Counted from the stretch's first letter, positions 1 through 7,122 are shown. The stretch is 10,683 nt of DNA from Spirochaetaceae bacterium (GCA_031257075.1 JAIRPM010000187.1:1-10683); one strand, 5' to 3'. Program-made: numbers and translations. The notes: a model not told the origin generated them from the letters alone.

Positions 1-30
1 AAAGTCAATTTTGACTTCTTTTTCACTCAT
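1..30 (-). CDS. Start of an unidentified protein, cut by the window edge
   Basis: Reading the minus strand, an ATG at 30-28 opens a frame MSEKEVKIDF that runs off the left edge without a stop. A GGAGG Shine-Dalgarno motif lies 7 nt upstream of the ATG (about 38-42 on the plus strand), which makes the start convincing although only ten residues are visible. The gene follows batB on the same strand after a 262-nt gap, so it may have its own promoter. The visible residues are charged and show no signal peptide. They are too few to assign a family. Confidence 0.6.
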   Translation of the reverse strand, partial: MSEKEVKIDF

Positions 31-37
31 ATATGAG

Positions 38-74
38 CCTCCATATAGTATTTGTGTTGAGGGGAAAGCCTCAA
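38..74 (-). promoter_or_regulatory. Possible sigma70 promoter and RBS for the left-edge gene
   Basis: On the minus strand a TTGAGG (-35-like) is followed after 18 nt by TACTAT (-10-like), then by the GGAGG ribosome binding site and the ATG at 30. The -35 hexamer is one arm of a perfect inverted repeat, TTGAGG/CCTCAA with a 6-nt spacer (57-62 and 69-74). The match to consensus is moderate and the call is by eye. Confidence 0.3.
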
Positions 75-80
75 ACTTTA

Positions 81-96
81 TGCTTTATGTAAAGCA
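81..96. promoter_or_regulatory. 16-bp palindrome, operator-like
   Basis: TGCTTTA and TAAAGCA form perfect 7-bp arms around a central TG. The element lies just upstream of the possible -35 box for the left-edge gene. Its size and symmetry fit a binding site for a dimeric regulator, but no regulator family is recognised from the sequence, and it could equally be a small transcript hairpin. Confidence 0.25.
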
Positions 97-279
97 ATGT
101 TCGTGCCAAGCGAGGGGAAGGTTGGCAGCGTTATGATTATTCTGCCCATAGTTGGTTTTTGAGTAGCAGGATGCGTTTTGTTCGTCTCCGCGTCCTACAT
201 AATAGTTGTTTTTTTGTATGATATTACATTTTTGTAGAAAATCAAAAATGGGTTGTGTTGCGAAAGGCCGACAAGACAA
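97..279. other. Intergenic stretch, no gene seen
   Basis: This is the bulk of the gap between batB and the left-edge gene. A frame overlapping it on the minus strand runs into batB in another frame and has no protein-like features. A weak plus-strand stem (GGATGCG with CGCGTCC, about 169-195) sits before a T-rich stretch, but no plus-strand gene lies upstream that it could end. Nothing else is supported. Confidence 0.4.
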
Positions 280-314
280 GCCGGCTGCAAAACTAACCGT
301 CTTTTGCTGCCGGC
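280..314 (-). terminator. Strong hairpin spanning the batB stop codon
   Basis: Two 13-nt arms (280-292 and 302-314) are complementary except for one T-T mismatch at 286/308. The 9-nt loop (293-301) contains the TAG stop of batB. On the minus strand the stem is followed only by a mixed T-rich stretch (TTGTCTTGT), so it is a poor classical intrinsic terminator. It may act as a 3' stabiliser, an inefficient terminator or a brake on readthrough into the left-edge gene. Confidence 0.4.
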
Positions 315-1411
315 CCGGATGGGGGCAATTTGACTTTGAGGCGCTTCCCGCACAATTTAGAGAGCAGAAATGCGGCGAGCGCGGCACATAAAAACAGATG
401 CCATACAGGAACCGCTTCTTCACGGTAATTCCACGAGGAACCTTGTCTGGCTTCTGTAATTTTGAGCAGGTCGGCGCGGGCACCGGCAACATTACCGTCA
501 ATGTATGCGCCATGGGTCAAATTGGCCGCCACGCTCAAAACGTCCGCATGGAGGGAACTGGTATACGCCATGCTTTCACCGGGAATTTGAACGCCCGCCG
601 CGCTGCCTAATCCCACAGTGTAGAGGATAATATTGTTTTCTTTAGCGCGGGCCGCCGCAGCGGAAAGCGAGCCGGCAAGACTGTCGCCGTCCGAAAAAAG
701 CACTATGATTTTCGCTGCGGCAAAAATCCCGTCAAAAGCGGCGGCGGCGGCATCGACCAATTCTTCAAGATTAGTACCCCGCGCCGCAATTACCGAAGGG
801 CTTAACGCCCGCAGCATAGCAAGAATAGACTCGGTATCCGATGTCAGCGGTATGGCAAGATACCCATGACCTTTCCCTATCGCAAGCGCGTAGCGTATAT
901 GTGTTTCCACCGGCATTACTATCTGCGGATTTGAAACGGTAACTCCTTCCATTGAGGTATAAACAAGATTTTCCGCCAGCGCGGCAGCGCGCTCAAGCCT
1001 CGATTGCGTTCCGTTGCCGCTTTGAGCGCCCCATCCGTCTATGCTGTCGTCATATACATCATTGAGCATCATGCTGCGCGATATATCAAAAGCCAGCACG
1101 ACATCCGCTCCGCGCTGATATTCACGCACCAAACGTTTCCCCAGCCGCGGGGATGCAAGCGCCAATATTGAACATATAATAAATACCAAAAAGAACGTGC
1201 AGGAAAAAAAATAACTGACCGCAAGTCCGTCATCATGGAGTTTCCCTGTGCCCGCATCGCGGTAGAGCAATCTTTTGATTACCGGATATTGAGTACAAAA
1301 ATGGTATATAAAGAGAGCGGCAATGCATGGCAGCGCGAATATCAATTTGAAATTTTCCGGGTGTTCAAAATACTGAAACAAAAAAAAGCCGGCGTTTTGC
1401 GGCGTGTTCAT
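293..1411 (-). CDS. batB: BatB-like membrane-anchored von Willebrand A protein
   Basis: The 372-residue protein has membrane segments at about residues 22-38, 65-86 and 336-351, with a VWA domain between the second and third. The MIDAS metal site is complete: DISRS (D109, S111, S113), T213 in RGTNLEEL and D241 in FSDGD. Compared with batA, the VWA core carries extra loops at about 120-137 and 158-175. The ATG at 1411 overlaps the batA TGA as ATGA, with a G-rich sequence 8 nt upstream, so this start is preferred to an ATG at 1456 that lies deeper inside batA. Bat proteins were named for Bacteroides aerotolerance; in spirochaetes they are thought to form an inner-membrane complex with a periplasmic or membrane scaffold role, but their biochemistry is unsettled. 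Its stop codon lies in a hairpin loop. Confidence 0.85.
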   Translation of the reverse strand: MNTPQNAGFFLFQYFEHPENFKLIFALPCIAALFIYHFCTQYPVIKRLLYRDAGTGKLHDDGLAVSYFFSCTFFLVFIICSILALASPRLGKRLVREYQRGADVVLAFDISRSMMLNDVYDDSIDGWGAQSGNGTQSRLERAAALAENLVYTSMEGVTVSNPQIVMPVETHIRYALAIGKGHGYLAIPLTSDTESILAMLRALSPSVIAARGTNLEELVDAAAAAFDGIFAAAKIIVLFSDGDSLAGSLSAAAARAKENNIILYTVGLGSAAGVQIPGESMAYTSSLHADVLSVAANLTHGAYIDGNVAGARADLLKITEARQGSSWNYREEAVPVWHLFLCAALAAFLLSKLCGKRLKVKLPPSGPAAKDG

Positions 1412-2427
1412 AAGAATGCCCCCAAAACAAGTTTGCGCCAGAAATAGGGGACGCATATTAATAACAAACCGGCAATAATAAAAGGAATATGAATATTCCG
1501 CGCCCGTTCGGTAATGGCAGAACGGCTGACATATACCTGTTTTTCGTTGAGCGAAGAAAATGCCGATTTTAGAGCATCCGGCGCCGGCGCGCTCATAAAA
1601 AGCCCGCCGCCCGCTTCCGCTATGCGGATAAGGCTTGCTTCGTCATAGCGGGATTGGAAACTGCCCGACCGCCTGACACCGGTTTTGGGGTCAACATAAT
1701 CTACCGGCACTTCGCCAAAACTACCGATGGCAAACACAAAAAAACTTGCGCCGGATGCGCCGGCGGAAACCGTTTCGCGTAACGCGGCGGCGGCTGTTTC
1801 CGGGTGAACCGCGCCGGCGTTGTTTTCACCGTCGGTGAGAAGCACCACGGCCTTTACAGCGGCGCGCGATGCCGAAAGATGAAGCGCTGCCATTGCAAGC
1901 CCCATACCGAGCGCCGTGCCGTCCCCCAATTCACCCAAACGAATGTTTTCCAGCCTTTTTAACAGAGCGTCCCGGTTCGACACCGGCGGGATAAGGAGAG
2001 CGGCATCATTCCCAACCCCTACAAGGCCGATTGAATCGGCAGGGCGTTCATGGGCAAAATCGGCAATTAGGCTGCAGGCTGTTTCGAAGCGGCTTTTTCC
2101 CGCCATATCAAGCGCGGCCATACTAGGACTGCAATCGAGTACAAAAAGAATATCAGCGCCGCGGTCAAGGTAGACAACCTGCCGCGAAATGAGATGCGGC
2201 CCGGAAGCGGCAATGAACAAAGCAAATACGCCGGCCAGTTCCATAACAAAGGCAGCCCGCTGCATTCTGCTTTGCGCCTGCCCCGCTTTGAATACAGGGC
2301 CGCCCGGCGCTCCCAATGACAGCGTGAGCGAAAACACATCACGAAAAAAACGCCGGCACATAAGCGCCAGCAGAGGAGCGGCAAAAGCGGCCAGCACCCA
2401 GAACGGGCGGACAAAATTCAGGTTCAT
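1408..2427 (-). CDS. batA: BatA-like membrane-anchored von Willebrand A protein
   Basis: The 339-residue protein has the BatA layout: an N-terminal hydrophobic segment (about 9-24), a second at about 59-75, a VWA domain from about 90 to 290 and a C-terminal membrane segment at about 313-330. The MIDAS residues are intact: DCSPS (D98, S100, S102), T171 in GDGTALG and D199 in LLTDGENN, so metal-dependent ligand binding is expected. An in-frame TGA directly precedes the ATG at 2427, so no upstream extension is possible. The Shine-Dalgarno match is weak. It is the first gene of a two-gene unit with batB and faces the divergent DUF2225 gene. The MoxR ATPase and DUF58 genes that often precede batA are absent here; they may lie elsewhere. 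Confidence 0.87.
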   Translation of the reverse strand: MNLNFVRPFWVLAAFAAPLLALMCRRFFRDVFSLTLSLGAPGGPVFKAGQAQSRMQRAAFVMELAGVFALFIAASGPHLISRQVVYLDRGADILFVLDCSPSMAALDMAGKSRFETACSLIADFAHERPADSIGLVGVGNDAALLIPPVSNRDALLKRLENIRLGELGDGTALGMGLAMAALHLSASRAAVKAVVLLTDGENNAGAVHPETAAAALRETVSAGASGASFFVFAIGSFGEVPVDYVDPKTGVRRSGSFQSRYDEASLIRIAEAGGGLFMSAPAPDALKSAFSSLNEKQVYVSRSAITERARNIHIPFIIAGLLLICVPYFWRKLVLGAFL

Positions 2428-2540
2428 TCACCAGAAATACTACCATACGGAGCGTTCTTGCAAAACAGGGGCTTTTGTGGTACCTATAAACTATGGCTTC
2501 CTTTCGCACCGCAAAAAAGCAAAACAAAAAAGAAGACGGC

Positions 2541-3380
2541 GTGTTAAAAATTTCATTTTATTCAAAAGAGGAAATCACATGCCCCATTTGCAACACCAAT
2601 TTCCGCCGCGAAGAATTACTCACAGGCAGCGGGCGGCAAATTGCCGGCAGCCTTACCGATGAACTGCACAGGCTTTATGAAACATCCGCTAAATACGGTG
2701 ATGTTTATCCGCTTGCGTATCAGTCGATGGTCTGCCCATCCTGCTGGTTTGCCGCGCAACCGGAAGACTTCCTAAAAGCGCCGGAAGAAAAAATAGACAA
2801 ACTTTTAGAAACTCGTGAAGCGCGCAAAACCGATACCGCCCTCATATTCCCGCCTGTTGATTTTACCGAAAACCGCAATCTCATTTCCGGCGCGGTTTCT
2901 CAGTACCTCACACTCGTCTGCTATGACTATTTTACACCGGAATTTTCCCCCGCCATAAAACAAGGAATGGCGGCATTGCGCACGGCATGGCTGCTTGATG
3001 AAATGGAAAAAAAATATCCTCAGCAGCATTATGACTGGCTTTCAGTATTGTTCAAGAAAAAGGCGCGTTTTTTTTACCAACAGGCGCTCAAACGGGAAAC
3101 AACAGGACAGGAACCGCTTGCCGGATTAAAACTGGGGCCTGATACCGACCAAAATTACGGTTATGAGGGAGTACTCTACATAGCCGCCTGTCTTGAATAC
3201 AAATACGGGGAACAGAACGACCAGGAACTGCGGCGCAAAAACCTTGATGAACTGGGGCGCAATGTGGCCAAGATGTTCGGTCTGGGCAAATCCAGCAAAG
3301 GCAAACCCGGCCCCCTTCTCGAAAAATCCAAAGCGCTCTATGACCTTATCAAAAAAGAACTGAAAGAATTTGACGGTTAA
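2541..3380 (+). CDS. DUF2225 zinc-ribbon protein
   Basis: This cytoplasmic protein of about 279 residues matches DUF2225. Two CPxC knuckles, CPIC (C14, C17) and CPSC (C65, C68), would bind one zinc ion. They are followed by a mostly helical region with many Tyr/Ala/Leu pairs reminiscent of TPR helices. No signal peptide or membrane segment is seen. The molecular function of the family is unknown. The GTG at 2541 gives a start VLKISFYSKEEITCPIC, which fits the family's usual short lead into the first CPxC. An in-frame ATG at 2493 would add 16 basic, low-complexity residues; it has no ribosome binding site and lies next to a TATAAA that may be the -10 element. Neither start has a good Shine-Dalgarno motif. 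The gene is divergent from batA and converges with truA. Confidence 0.8.
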   Translation: MLKISFYSKEEITCPICNTNFRREELLTGSGRQIAGSLTDELHRLYETSAKYGDVYPLAYQSMVCPSCWFAAQPEDFLKAPEEKIDKLLETREARKTDTALIFPPVDFTENRNLISGAVSQYLTLVCYDYFTPEFSPAIKQGMAALRTAWLLDEMEKKYPQQHYDWLSVLFKKKARFFYQQALKRETTGQEPLAGLKLGPDTDQNYGYEGVLYIAACLEYKYGEQNDQELRRKNLDELGRNVAKMFGLGKSSKGKPGPLLEKSKALYDLIKKELKEFDG

Positions 3381-3399
3381 GGCGGCGCACACCGCCGCC
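3381..3399. terminator. GC-rich hairpin between convergent DUF2225 and truA genes
   Basis: GGCGGCG and CGCCGCC form a perfect 7-bp stem with a 5-nt loop directly after the DUF2225 stop codon. The position between two convergent genes suggests bidirectional termination. There is no clean T-run on either side (an A/T-rich tract follows on the plus strand), so intrinsic activity is uncertain. Confidence 0.4.
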
Positions 3400-3454
3400 A
3401 CTAAAAGGAAAGTTTCTTTTGCCATGTGGCTGCGCCGCCAAACACGGCCTTTTA

Positions 3455-4249
3455 CTATGCTGATAGGGCGTTTCTTTTATATTCGACCTTCCAGAGAAAG
3501 AGGCCCTGCGGCGGGGCGGTAGGGCCTGCGTCAGAACGGCGGGCTTGCTTAAGCAAAGCGGCAAAGTCACCGGGGCTGATGCATGCTTTCTCGTAAAAAA
3601 GCAATGTTCCCACTATTGAACGCACCATTTTCCAAAAAAAAGCGTTTGCGCTCACTTCAAAAACAAGCCTATCTCTTTCGGCAAAAAAACCGCAGCGCCG
3701 GATAAAACGGAACCGCGAGCCGGAACCGCGCCGCAGGGCGCTGTCTGCCGGAGAAGCAAAGAGCGAACAGTCAAATTCACCGCGCAAGGGGCGGCACAGT
3801 TCATTCAAAAGGCGGACATTCGGCTGCCGGCGCATATTGAGCGCAAAGCGGTTTTCATGAGGCAATGCCTGCCGCCCGCATATCAGAAAATAGCGGTAGG
3901 TGCGCATAAGCGCGTCAAAACGGGCATGAAATCCGTACGGTGCCTCACAGGCGGAAACAACTCGAACATCCGCAGGCAGAAAGCCGTTGAGCGCGGGAAC
4001 AAAACGCTCCGCCGGTATCCGTTCAATGTCGGTAAAAAAATTCGCCGACTGGCCTGCCGCATGCACACCCGCATCCGTTCTGCCCGCTCCTGTCAATTTT
4101 ACGCAGTGTTTATGCATATCCGCCAAAGCGCGTTCAAGTTCCCCCTGCACGGTACGCTCCGCCGCCCTGTCTGCCGTTTCGGCCCCTTGCCTCTGCCAGC
4201 CGGAAAAATCGGTGCCGTCATAAGCAATAACAAGTTTTATATTCCGCAT
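3455..4249 (-). CDS. truA: tRNA pseudouridine(38-40) synthase TruA
   Basis: The 264-residue protein isomerises uridine to pseudouridine at positions 38-40 of the tRNA anticodon arm. Residues 1-20 carry the typical start IKLVIAYDGTDFSGWQRQ, the catalytic aspartate is D59 in AGRTDAGVHA, and GFHARFDA followed by RTYRYFL matches the conserved second half. The length is normal for the family. The ATG at 4249 is chosen because it begins right at the conserved core and lies 1 nt after the Crp-family stop codon (TGATATG), suggesting translational coupling; an ATG at 4282 would add 11 residues within the upstream gene and has no ribosome binding site. It is the last gene of a minus-strand operon otherwise devoted to signalling, where a constitutive tRNA-modification gene looks like a passenger. 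Confidence 0.96.
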   Translation of the reverse strand: MRNIKLVIAYDGTDFSGWQRQGAETADRAAERTVQGELERALADMHKHCVKLTGAGRTDAGVHAAGQSANFFTDIERIPAERFVPALNGFLPADVRVVSACEAPYGFHARFDALMRTYRYFLICGRQALPHENRFALNMRRQPNVRLLNELCRPLRGEFDCSLFASPADSALRRGSGSRFRFIRRCGFFAERDRLVFEVSANAFFWKMVRSIVGTLLFYEKACISPGDFAALLKQARRSDAGPTAPPQGLFLWKVEYKRNALSA

Positions 4250-4250
4250 A

Positions 4251-4901
4251 TCACTTTTTTTTTGATCTGTTGCGGGCGGCATTCACTATGCGGTTGTAGT
4301 AGTTAATATTTTTTATAATAATACGGTCTGGGAGGAAATCAAGGGCCCCCTGTTTGGAAAAAAAGTTAATTGATTCCGCGGCATCTTTCTGGGATATGCC
4401 CGCCCACCGTGCAAGGTAATCAGGGGTAATTTTCAATGTAATTCTGCCGGTATAGTCATTGCTGGCCGTTTCATCAAGATTTGTCTCATTAAGCATAAGA
4501 ATAACATCAGCAATGCGGGCATTGTTATCGTCAAGGGTAAGAATAAGAAAACGGCGTTTTGCATCATATATCCGTTTGGAAAACATTCTTAAAAGTTTGA
4601 TGGCAAGCTGCGGATTTTCAAGAACAAGGCTTTGGAAATTATTTTTGTCAAATTCAAGGAGTTTGACATCGGTTATCGCGATGGCGGTAGCGGTGCGCGG
4701 CGTATCTTCCAGCAGAGCCATTTCGCCAAACACCTCTGTCTCATGGAGCACATCGAGCGTTTTTTGTATAGCGCCAATCTGTTTTACCAATTCGACTTTG
4801 CCATGTTGAATCAAATAAAACTTACTTCCAATTTCGAATTCGGCAAAAATAATATCGCCGTTTTTGTAATCTTTGGAAGATGCCGCAAAGTTAGTATCCA
4901 A
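4251..4901 (-). CDS. Crp/Fnr-family cyclic-nucleotide-binding regulator
   Basis: The 216-residue protein has a cyclic-nucleotide-binding domain at about residues 10-110, a dimerisation helix and a C-terminal winged helix-turn-helix at about 156-200. The phosphate-binding cassette is canonical, with FGEMALL (F58, G59, E60) and PRTATA (R69, T70), so binding of cAMP or a related nucleotide is plausible. The HTH region (ITPDYLARWAGISQKDAAESINFF) lacks the usual recognition-helix arginine of Crp, so the target site may differ. The start is TTG at 4901, preceded by a perfect AGGAGG with 5-nt spacing; no ATG fits. The upstream gene's TAG stop overlaps this ribosome binding site. Its regulon cannot be inferred from the window. 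Confidence 0.9.
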   Translation of the reverse strand: MDTNFAASSKDYKNGDIIFAEFEIGSKFYLIQHGKVELVKQIGAIQKTLDVLHETEVFGEMALLEDTPRTATAIAITDVKLLEFDKNNFQSLVLENPQLAIKLLRMFSKRIYDAKRRFLILTLDDNNARIADVILMLNETNLDETASNDYTGRITLKITPDYLARWAGISQKDAAESINFFSKQGALDFLPDRIIIKNINYYNRIVNAARNRSKKK

Positions 4902-4912
4902 TTATTCCTCCT
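4902..4912 (-). promoter_or_regulatory. Ribosome binding site deciding a TTG start
   Basis: On the minus strand AGGAGG is followed after AATAA by TTG. The motif fixes the start of the Crp-family gene at a non-ATG codon and shares bases with the TAG stop of the preceding gene, which favours translational coupling. Confidence 0.75.
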
Positions 4913-5447
4913 ATGCTTTTTCCGCAGCAATTTTTGCGTACTGCGCTTTTGCTTCAGCAATATTATTGCCTGACGGATAGGTTTCAATATATTTTCGCAA
5001 AACATATTCAGATTCTTTTAGCCTTTTTCGTTGAATGTAAAATTTTGCTACATTAAAAAGGCCTTCTTCCGGGGTTGTCGTTTCTTCATCTTTTGTTACC
5101 GTTGAAAGTTGTTTGTTTACTTCGCGCAGTTGTTTGGAAAAGACTTTGAGCATTTTTAATACAATCCGGGTGTTGTTCCGCGCAAAGGCTTCGAATTCCG
5201 GCACCGTAAACGTCATTATGACGGAATCGGCAAGCACGGACGCGAGTTCTTCGCGCGGATAGCCGCCCAATGCGGATTTTACTCCAAAAAACTCGCCGCG
5301 CTGCACTAAATCGTGGGTTTCGTATCCTGTTTCGATATTCTTCGTACACAAATCTACCACCCCGCTCTGCAAAACAAAAATTTTGTCCGCGCGGTCGCCT
5401 TGAAAATAAACAATAGAGCCTTGCTTATAGGGATTAGATTTTGGCAT
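4911..5447 (-). CDS. Cyclic-nucleotide-binding-like protein with TPR-like C-terminus
   Basis: This 178-residue soluble protein has a cNMP-binding-like beta-roll at about residues 6-110 (GSIVYFQGDRADKIFVLQSG is typical) and, instead of a DNA-binding domain, a helical tail at about 126-176 resembling one tetratricopeptide-like unit (FNVAKFYIQRKRLKESEYVL then YIETYPSG). The phosphate-binding cassette is altered: FFGVKSALGGYPREE has Val56 where FGE has glutamate and Glu66 where Ser/Thr follows the arginine, although R65 remains. Canonical cAMP binding is therefore doubtful. It begins 15 nt after the stop of the membrane protein gene and ends 9 nt before the Crp-family start, so it is firmly within the operon. 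The likely role is protein-protein signalling, by inference. Confidence 0.85.
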   Translation of the reverse strand: MPKSNPYKQGSIVYFQGDRADKIFVLQSGVVDLCTKNIETGYETHDLVQRGEFFGVKSALGGYPREELASVLADSVIMTFTVPEFEAFARNNTRIVLKMLKVFSKQLREVNKQLSTVTKDEETTTPEEGLFNVAKFYIQRKRLKESEYVLRKYIETYPSGNNIAEAKAQYAKIAAEKA

Positions 5448-5462
5448 ACCAACTAGACTATA

Positions 5463-7064
5463 TCACCCTTCCGCTTTTGCGTAAAGCCTGTTGTACTTCT
5501 CAATATTAACCTTGAAAGCAACAACAGGAAGCGAGTCATCCTCATGCCCCTTTTCCAGCGCTTTTTGCGCTTCTTTCAAGAGACGTTCCGCTTCGACCGC
5601 GCGCCCGCTCCTCGAAGAAAGCCCCATAACAAGGAGGTCATCTTGAGCGTTTTCCGCGGTTACTCTTCCATAAAACTCTTTGGCTTGCGCAAAACCTTCA
5701 TCCAGATTGCTGTCATTCATAATGACAAAAATACCGCCGCGCATCCGCTCAAAAACCGTTCCGCTTTCGCCAAAAAAGTCCCGCGCTATTTCCAAAAGGC
5801 TTTCCGTGCTGTTTTCCCCTTCCGTCCATTCAGCGGCAGCAAGGCAAAGGTCTTCGCCATCTTCAACCGCATTTTGCAGCATGGTCGAAAGGGCCGTCAT
5901 AAATTGCTCGCTTTCCTTTTCTTCCGTAAAATTGTCCCGTTCATAAATACGCTTTGCCGCCGCCAAAAGCCCTCGCTGCTCTTTCGGAGTACTGTTTTCC
6001 AATTCATCACCAAAGCCTTCATAAACAGGAATTTCCGGTTCGTTATCCGGTACGCCGGTGTCCGCGCTGTCAGCCGGGCTGCCGTCTACAGCAGCATCGC
6101 TGTCCGTTTCGGCGGAAACGCCGGCATCCGGCTCTTCTGCCTCCTCGTCAGCCTCCTCGTCAATGTTATCAAGTTCAACAAGAAAATCATCGAAGCCGGT
6201 TGCAATTTCAGCCAATTCACCTTCCGGCAACGGCTCCTCGTCAATTTCAGCAGTCTCGATGATTTCCGGTTTTTCATTGTCATCAAATTCTGAAAAGAGT
6301 TCGCTGTCAAATGAGAGTTCCTCGTCTTCGGGGCCGGCATATTGAACAATGCCGGGTTCTGGCAGAACTTCACCGTCAAGCGGCGCGCTGTCAAGGAGCG
6401 CATCTTCATCGAACAAGATATCGTCAATATCCGTATCCGGCGCGGCATCATCGCCGGCCATTTCGTCAGAAACAGCGCTCGCTTCTTCCTGCCCGGAGTC
6501 TTCACTTTCCGGCTGGCCGCTGTCATCCGTTTCATTGTTCAAGGCGGGAATAAAGCCGAGCATCAGCGTAGCAAACGCCGCTGCCGAAATAAGCAGGCTC
6601 GCAAAGAGCGCGGCGCGGAGAATTCTCACCAAAAGTTCATAATCCAAGGGGGAAGCAAGAACGCTTAGAGCAGCGTCTTTCATTCCTTCGATGCGCAAAG
6701 GCGCAAAGAAAACCGCCCCGAAAAGCAAAGGGTTTTTGCTAAAGCGCGGCGCGTCCTCTTCCCAAACGAGGGCGCCCTTCTGCTTTTCTACCGTCAGCAT
6801 CCGGCCGTCCGCGCCGGTTATAATAAGCGCTTGCAGGGCTTTTGAATGGGAAAACGCGGCCTCGACATCGTTTTTATAATTTTCGCCCATAAAGCCAAAT
6901 GCGCTCGCGGATACCGCGAAATCCCGCAATTCGTTGAATTCGGCTTCCGCAGTGGTTTTGTATGCTCCTTGCGCGTCTATTATAGTAATGGCTGTCCATC
7001 CTAGAACGCAGACAAACAATAGTATGCACAGCAGGCCCACAATAGCTTGAATTTTACGCCACAT
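5463..7064 (-). CDS. Two-TM sensor-like membrane protein with acidic linker and degenerate GGDEF-like domain
   Basis: The 533-residue protein has a TM helix at about 7-29, an extracytoplasmic domain of about 115 residues with a CACHE/PAS-like stretch (ALIITGADGRML, 79-90), a second TM helix at about 151-172, and a very acidic, probably disordered linker at about 178-345. The C-terminal part (about 360-530) resembles a GGDEF domain in layout: LLEIARDFF, then RGGIFVIM (442-449) where RxGGDEFxxL would stand, then ERLLKEAQKALEKG like the Ad-Aly helix. The active-site GGDEF signature is lost, so diguanylate cyclase activity is not expected. An in-frame TAA lies 6 nt upstream of the ATG, fixing the start, and no Shine-Dalgarno motif is visible. 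Two cyclic-nucleotide-binding genes follow immediately. The GGDEF relationship is inferred from pattern only. Confidence 0.8.
   Translation of the reverse strand: MWRKIQAIVGLLCILLFVCVLGWTAITIIDAQGAYKTTAEAEFNELRDFAVSASAFGFMGENYKNDVEAAFSHSKALQALIITGADGRMLTVEKQKGALVWEEDAPRFSKNPLLFGAVFFAPLRIEGMKDAALSVLASPLDYELLVRILRAALFASLLISAAAFATLMLGFIPALNNETDDSGQPESEDSGQEEASAVSDEMAGDDAAPDTDIDDILFDEDALLDSAPLDGEVLPEPGIVQYAGPEDEELSFDSELFSEFDDNEKPEIIETAEIDEEPLPEGELAEIATGFDDFLVELDNIDEEADEEAEEPDAGVSAETDSDAAVDGSPADSADTGVPDNEPEIPVYEGFGDELENSTPKEQRGLLAAAKRIYERDNFTEEKESEQFMTALSTMLQNAVEDGEDLCLAAAEWTEGENSTESLLEIARDFFGESGTVFERMRGGIFVIMNDSNLDEGFAQAKEFYGRVTAENAQDDLLVMGLSSRSGRAVEAERLLKEAQKALEKGHEDDSLPVVAFKVNIEKYNRLYAKAEG
6139..6162. 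repeat. 12-bp perfect tandem duplication in the acidic linker
   Basis: Two identical 12-nt units (6139-6150 and 6151-6162) encode an Asp/Glu/Ala repeat inside the acidic linker of the membrane protein. They keep the reading frame and are a plausible site of slippage-driven length change. Confidence 0.7.
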
Positions 7065-7122
7065 ATATAATTAATTTTCGGCAGAATGAACAGTCATACT
7101 AAATTTACAATGCGGCGGGGCG

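Noticed and set aside
85..513. Minus-strand frame of 142 codons across the end of batB
   Set aside because: It overlaps the batB C-terminus in another frame, with no ribosome binding site or recognisable sequence.
1412..1456. Longer batB starting at ATG 1456
   Set aside because: The ATGA overlap at 1411 is the classic coupled arrangement and has a G-rich ribosome-binding-like sequence; the longer form adds 15 residues inside batA.
2189..2662. Plus-strand frame spanning the start of batA and the DUF2225 gene
   Set aside because: It is Arg/Lys-rich shadow sequence that overlaps two better-supported genes.
4250..4282. Longer truA starting at ATG 4282
   Set aside because: The extra 11 residues are not part of the family core, lie inside the Crp-family gene and have no ribosome binding site.
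5544..6293. Plus-strand frame of 249 codons opposite the membrane sensor gene
   Set aside because: It has a Phe/Arg-rich composition typical of an antisense shadow, no ribosome binding site and no recognisable motif.
5463..7064. Active diguanylate cyclase
   Set aside because: The catalytic GGDEF residues are missing at the expected position, so only a GGDEF-like fold is proposed.
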